Of a stretch of DNA of 6,833 nt, positions 6,020 to 6,833 are shown piece by piece; the first letter of the stretch is position 1, and the number at the start of each line of letters is the position of its first letter. A model generated the notes under the pieces. That model saw only the letters and a program-made list of their open reading frames with translations, did not search any database and was not told the DNA's origin. Origin of the DNA: Clostridia bacterium (GTDB lineage: Bacteria > Bacillota > Clostridia > UBA1381); contig RQCD01000237.1 in NCBI GenBank assembly GCA_008668455.1, positions 1-6,833 on the forward strand. The letters are read 5' to 3'. Made by a program: the position numbers and the translations under genes.

Positions 6020-6833
6020 ATGGGAAAACCGACAGGCTTTTTAGAATATGACAGAGTATCACAAAAGGATCGCCCGGTTGCGGAGAGAATCCGCGATTGG
6101 GGCGAGCTGCACACCCATCTGGACGAGCAGGAGCTAAGACTCCAGGGGGCGCGGTGTATGGATTGCGGCGTTCCGTTCTGCCATACCGGAAAAAATGTTG
6201 CCGGAGCGCAGATCGGCTGCCCCCTCAATAATTTGATTCCGGAATGGAACGATCTTTTGTACCATGGAAAGTTTCAGGAGGCATACCGCCGTCTGACAAA
6301 AACCAATAATTTTCCGGAGTTTACCGGGCGCGTCTGCCCGGCGCTCTGCGAGGGATCATGTACGCTTGGTATGTACGATCCCCCGGTCACAATCCGGAGT
6401 AATGAGTGTCATATTGTAGATAAAATGTTTGAGACGGGCATGATAGAACCAAGAATCCCAAAACGGCAGACCGATAAAAAGGTTGCCATCATCGGATCGG
6501 GACCTTCCGGACTTGCCTGTGCGGATCAGCTGAATCAAAAGGGCTATCAGGTCACGGTGTTTGAGCGTGCAGACCGCGCCGGCGGACTTCTGATGTACGG
6601 CATTCCAAACATGAAGCTGGATAAATCGGTTGTCCGGCGGAGAGTGGAGCTTATGGAGCGCGAGGGTGTGAAGTTCTGTTTAAACACCGAGGTTGGAAAG
6701 AACTACCCGGCAGTGAAGCTTGTAAACGATTATCATGCGCTGGTACTCTGCTGCGGCGCAACCAATCCCCGGCCGCTCAAGGTGGAGGGCGCAGAGCTAT
6801 CAGGTGTGCATTATGCTGTTGATTTCTTAAGAG
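6020..6833 (+). CDS. gltD: Glutamate synthase (NADPH), small subunit, 3'-truncated by the window edge
   Basis: The beta subunit oxidises NADPH on FAD and passes electrons through 4Fe-4S clusters to the FMN of GltB. The first 271 codons are visible, of a family length near 470-500. The start MGKPTGFLEYDR is typical of the family. Cluster-binding cysteines follow: CMDCGVPFCH (46, 49, 54), Cys67 in GCPLNNLIPEWNDLLY, and CPALCEGSC (106, 110, 114). The FAD-binding Rossmann motif VAIIGSGPSGLACA begins at 155, ending its first strand-helix-strand at Glu182, followed by GGLLMYGIPNMKLDK (188-202) and a CCGATNPRPLKVEGAEL segment. The NADPH-binding domain lies beyond the window. The start is 6 bp after the gltB stop, with AGGGTG (6005-6010) nine bases before ATG, a moderate ribosome binding site inside the gltB 3' end, so the two are surely co-transcribed and probably translationally coupled. 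An ATG at 6013 overlapping the gltB stop is out of frame. The frame stays open to the last base. Confidence 0.96.
   Translation, partial: MGKPTGFLEYDRVSQKDRPVAERIRDWGELHTHLDEQELRLQGARCMDCGVPFCHTGKNVAGAQIGCPLNNLIPEWNDLLYHGKFQEAYRRLTKTNNFPEFTGRVCPALCEGSCTLGMYDPPVTIRSNECHIVDKMFETGMIEPRIPKRQTDKKVAIIGSGPSGLACADQLNQKGYQVTVFERADRAGGLLMYGIPNMKLDKSVVRRRVELMEREGVKFCLNTEVGKNYPAVKLVNDYHALVLCCGATNPRPLKVEGAELSGVHYAVDFLR

Noticed and set aside
6013..6051. ATG overlapping the gltB stop codon (TGATG) as a gltD start or tiny gene
   Set aside because: It is out of frame with gltD and meets a stop after 12 codons; the ATG at 6020 gives the conserved MGKPTGFLEYDR start.
1..6833. Very frequent TCCGGA/CCGG words through the window
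   Set aside because: They follow from preferred codons for Ser, Gly, Pro and Glu in coding DNA and are not arranged as spaced repeats or an array.

Overview
The window looks like chromosomal DNA from a low-to-mid GC Gram-positive bacterium of the class Clostridia (Bacillota; a Lachnospiraceae- or Oscillospiraceae-like gut anaerobe is a reasonable guess). The grounds are strong AGGAGG-type ribosome binding sites, AT-rich intergenic DNA with sigma-A-like boxes, a DUF2508/YaaL-like small protein typical of Firmicutes, and GltB/GltD sequences of the bacterial NADPH-GOGAT type. Genus assignment is inference only.

Layout: (i) 47-687, minus strand: two small uncharacterised cytosolic proteins (89 and 121 aa) in a tight operon separated by 5 bp. 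(ii) 688-824: divergent intergenic region with a TATAAT box lacking a good -35 partner and a small GC hairpin just before the next ribosome binding site. (iii) 825-1088, plus strand: an 87-aa DUF2508 (YaaL-like) helical protein. (iv) 1089-1288: a 200-bp regulatory region with a 14-bp perfect palindrome, an AT-rich dyad, a sigma-A-type promoter and, directly behind that promoter, a 14-bp perfect stem with a U-run that looks like an intrinsic terminator in the gltB leader. (v) 1289-6013: full-length gltB, glutamate synthase large subunit (1574 aa). (vi) 6020 to the window edge: the first 271 codons of gltD, the small NADPH/FAD/Fe-S subunit.

gltB and gltD together make NADPH-dependent glutamate synthase, which turns 2-oxoglutarate plus glutamine into two glutamates and is the entry of ammonia nitrogen into amino acids when coupled to glutamine synthetase. 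Every hallmark residue checked in both proteins is present, so the enzyme itself looks ordinary. The most interesting part is the gltB leader: the terminator sits between promoter and gene, and its 5' arm can instead form a small hairpin with a six-base loop carrying A at position 1 and G at position 4, reminiscent of ANTAR-protein targets. This suggests that the operon is controlled by termination/antitermination. No mobile element, CRISPR array, tRNA or rRNA was seen.
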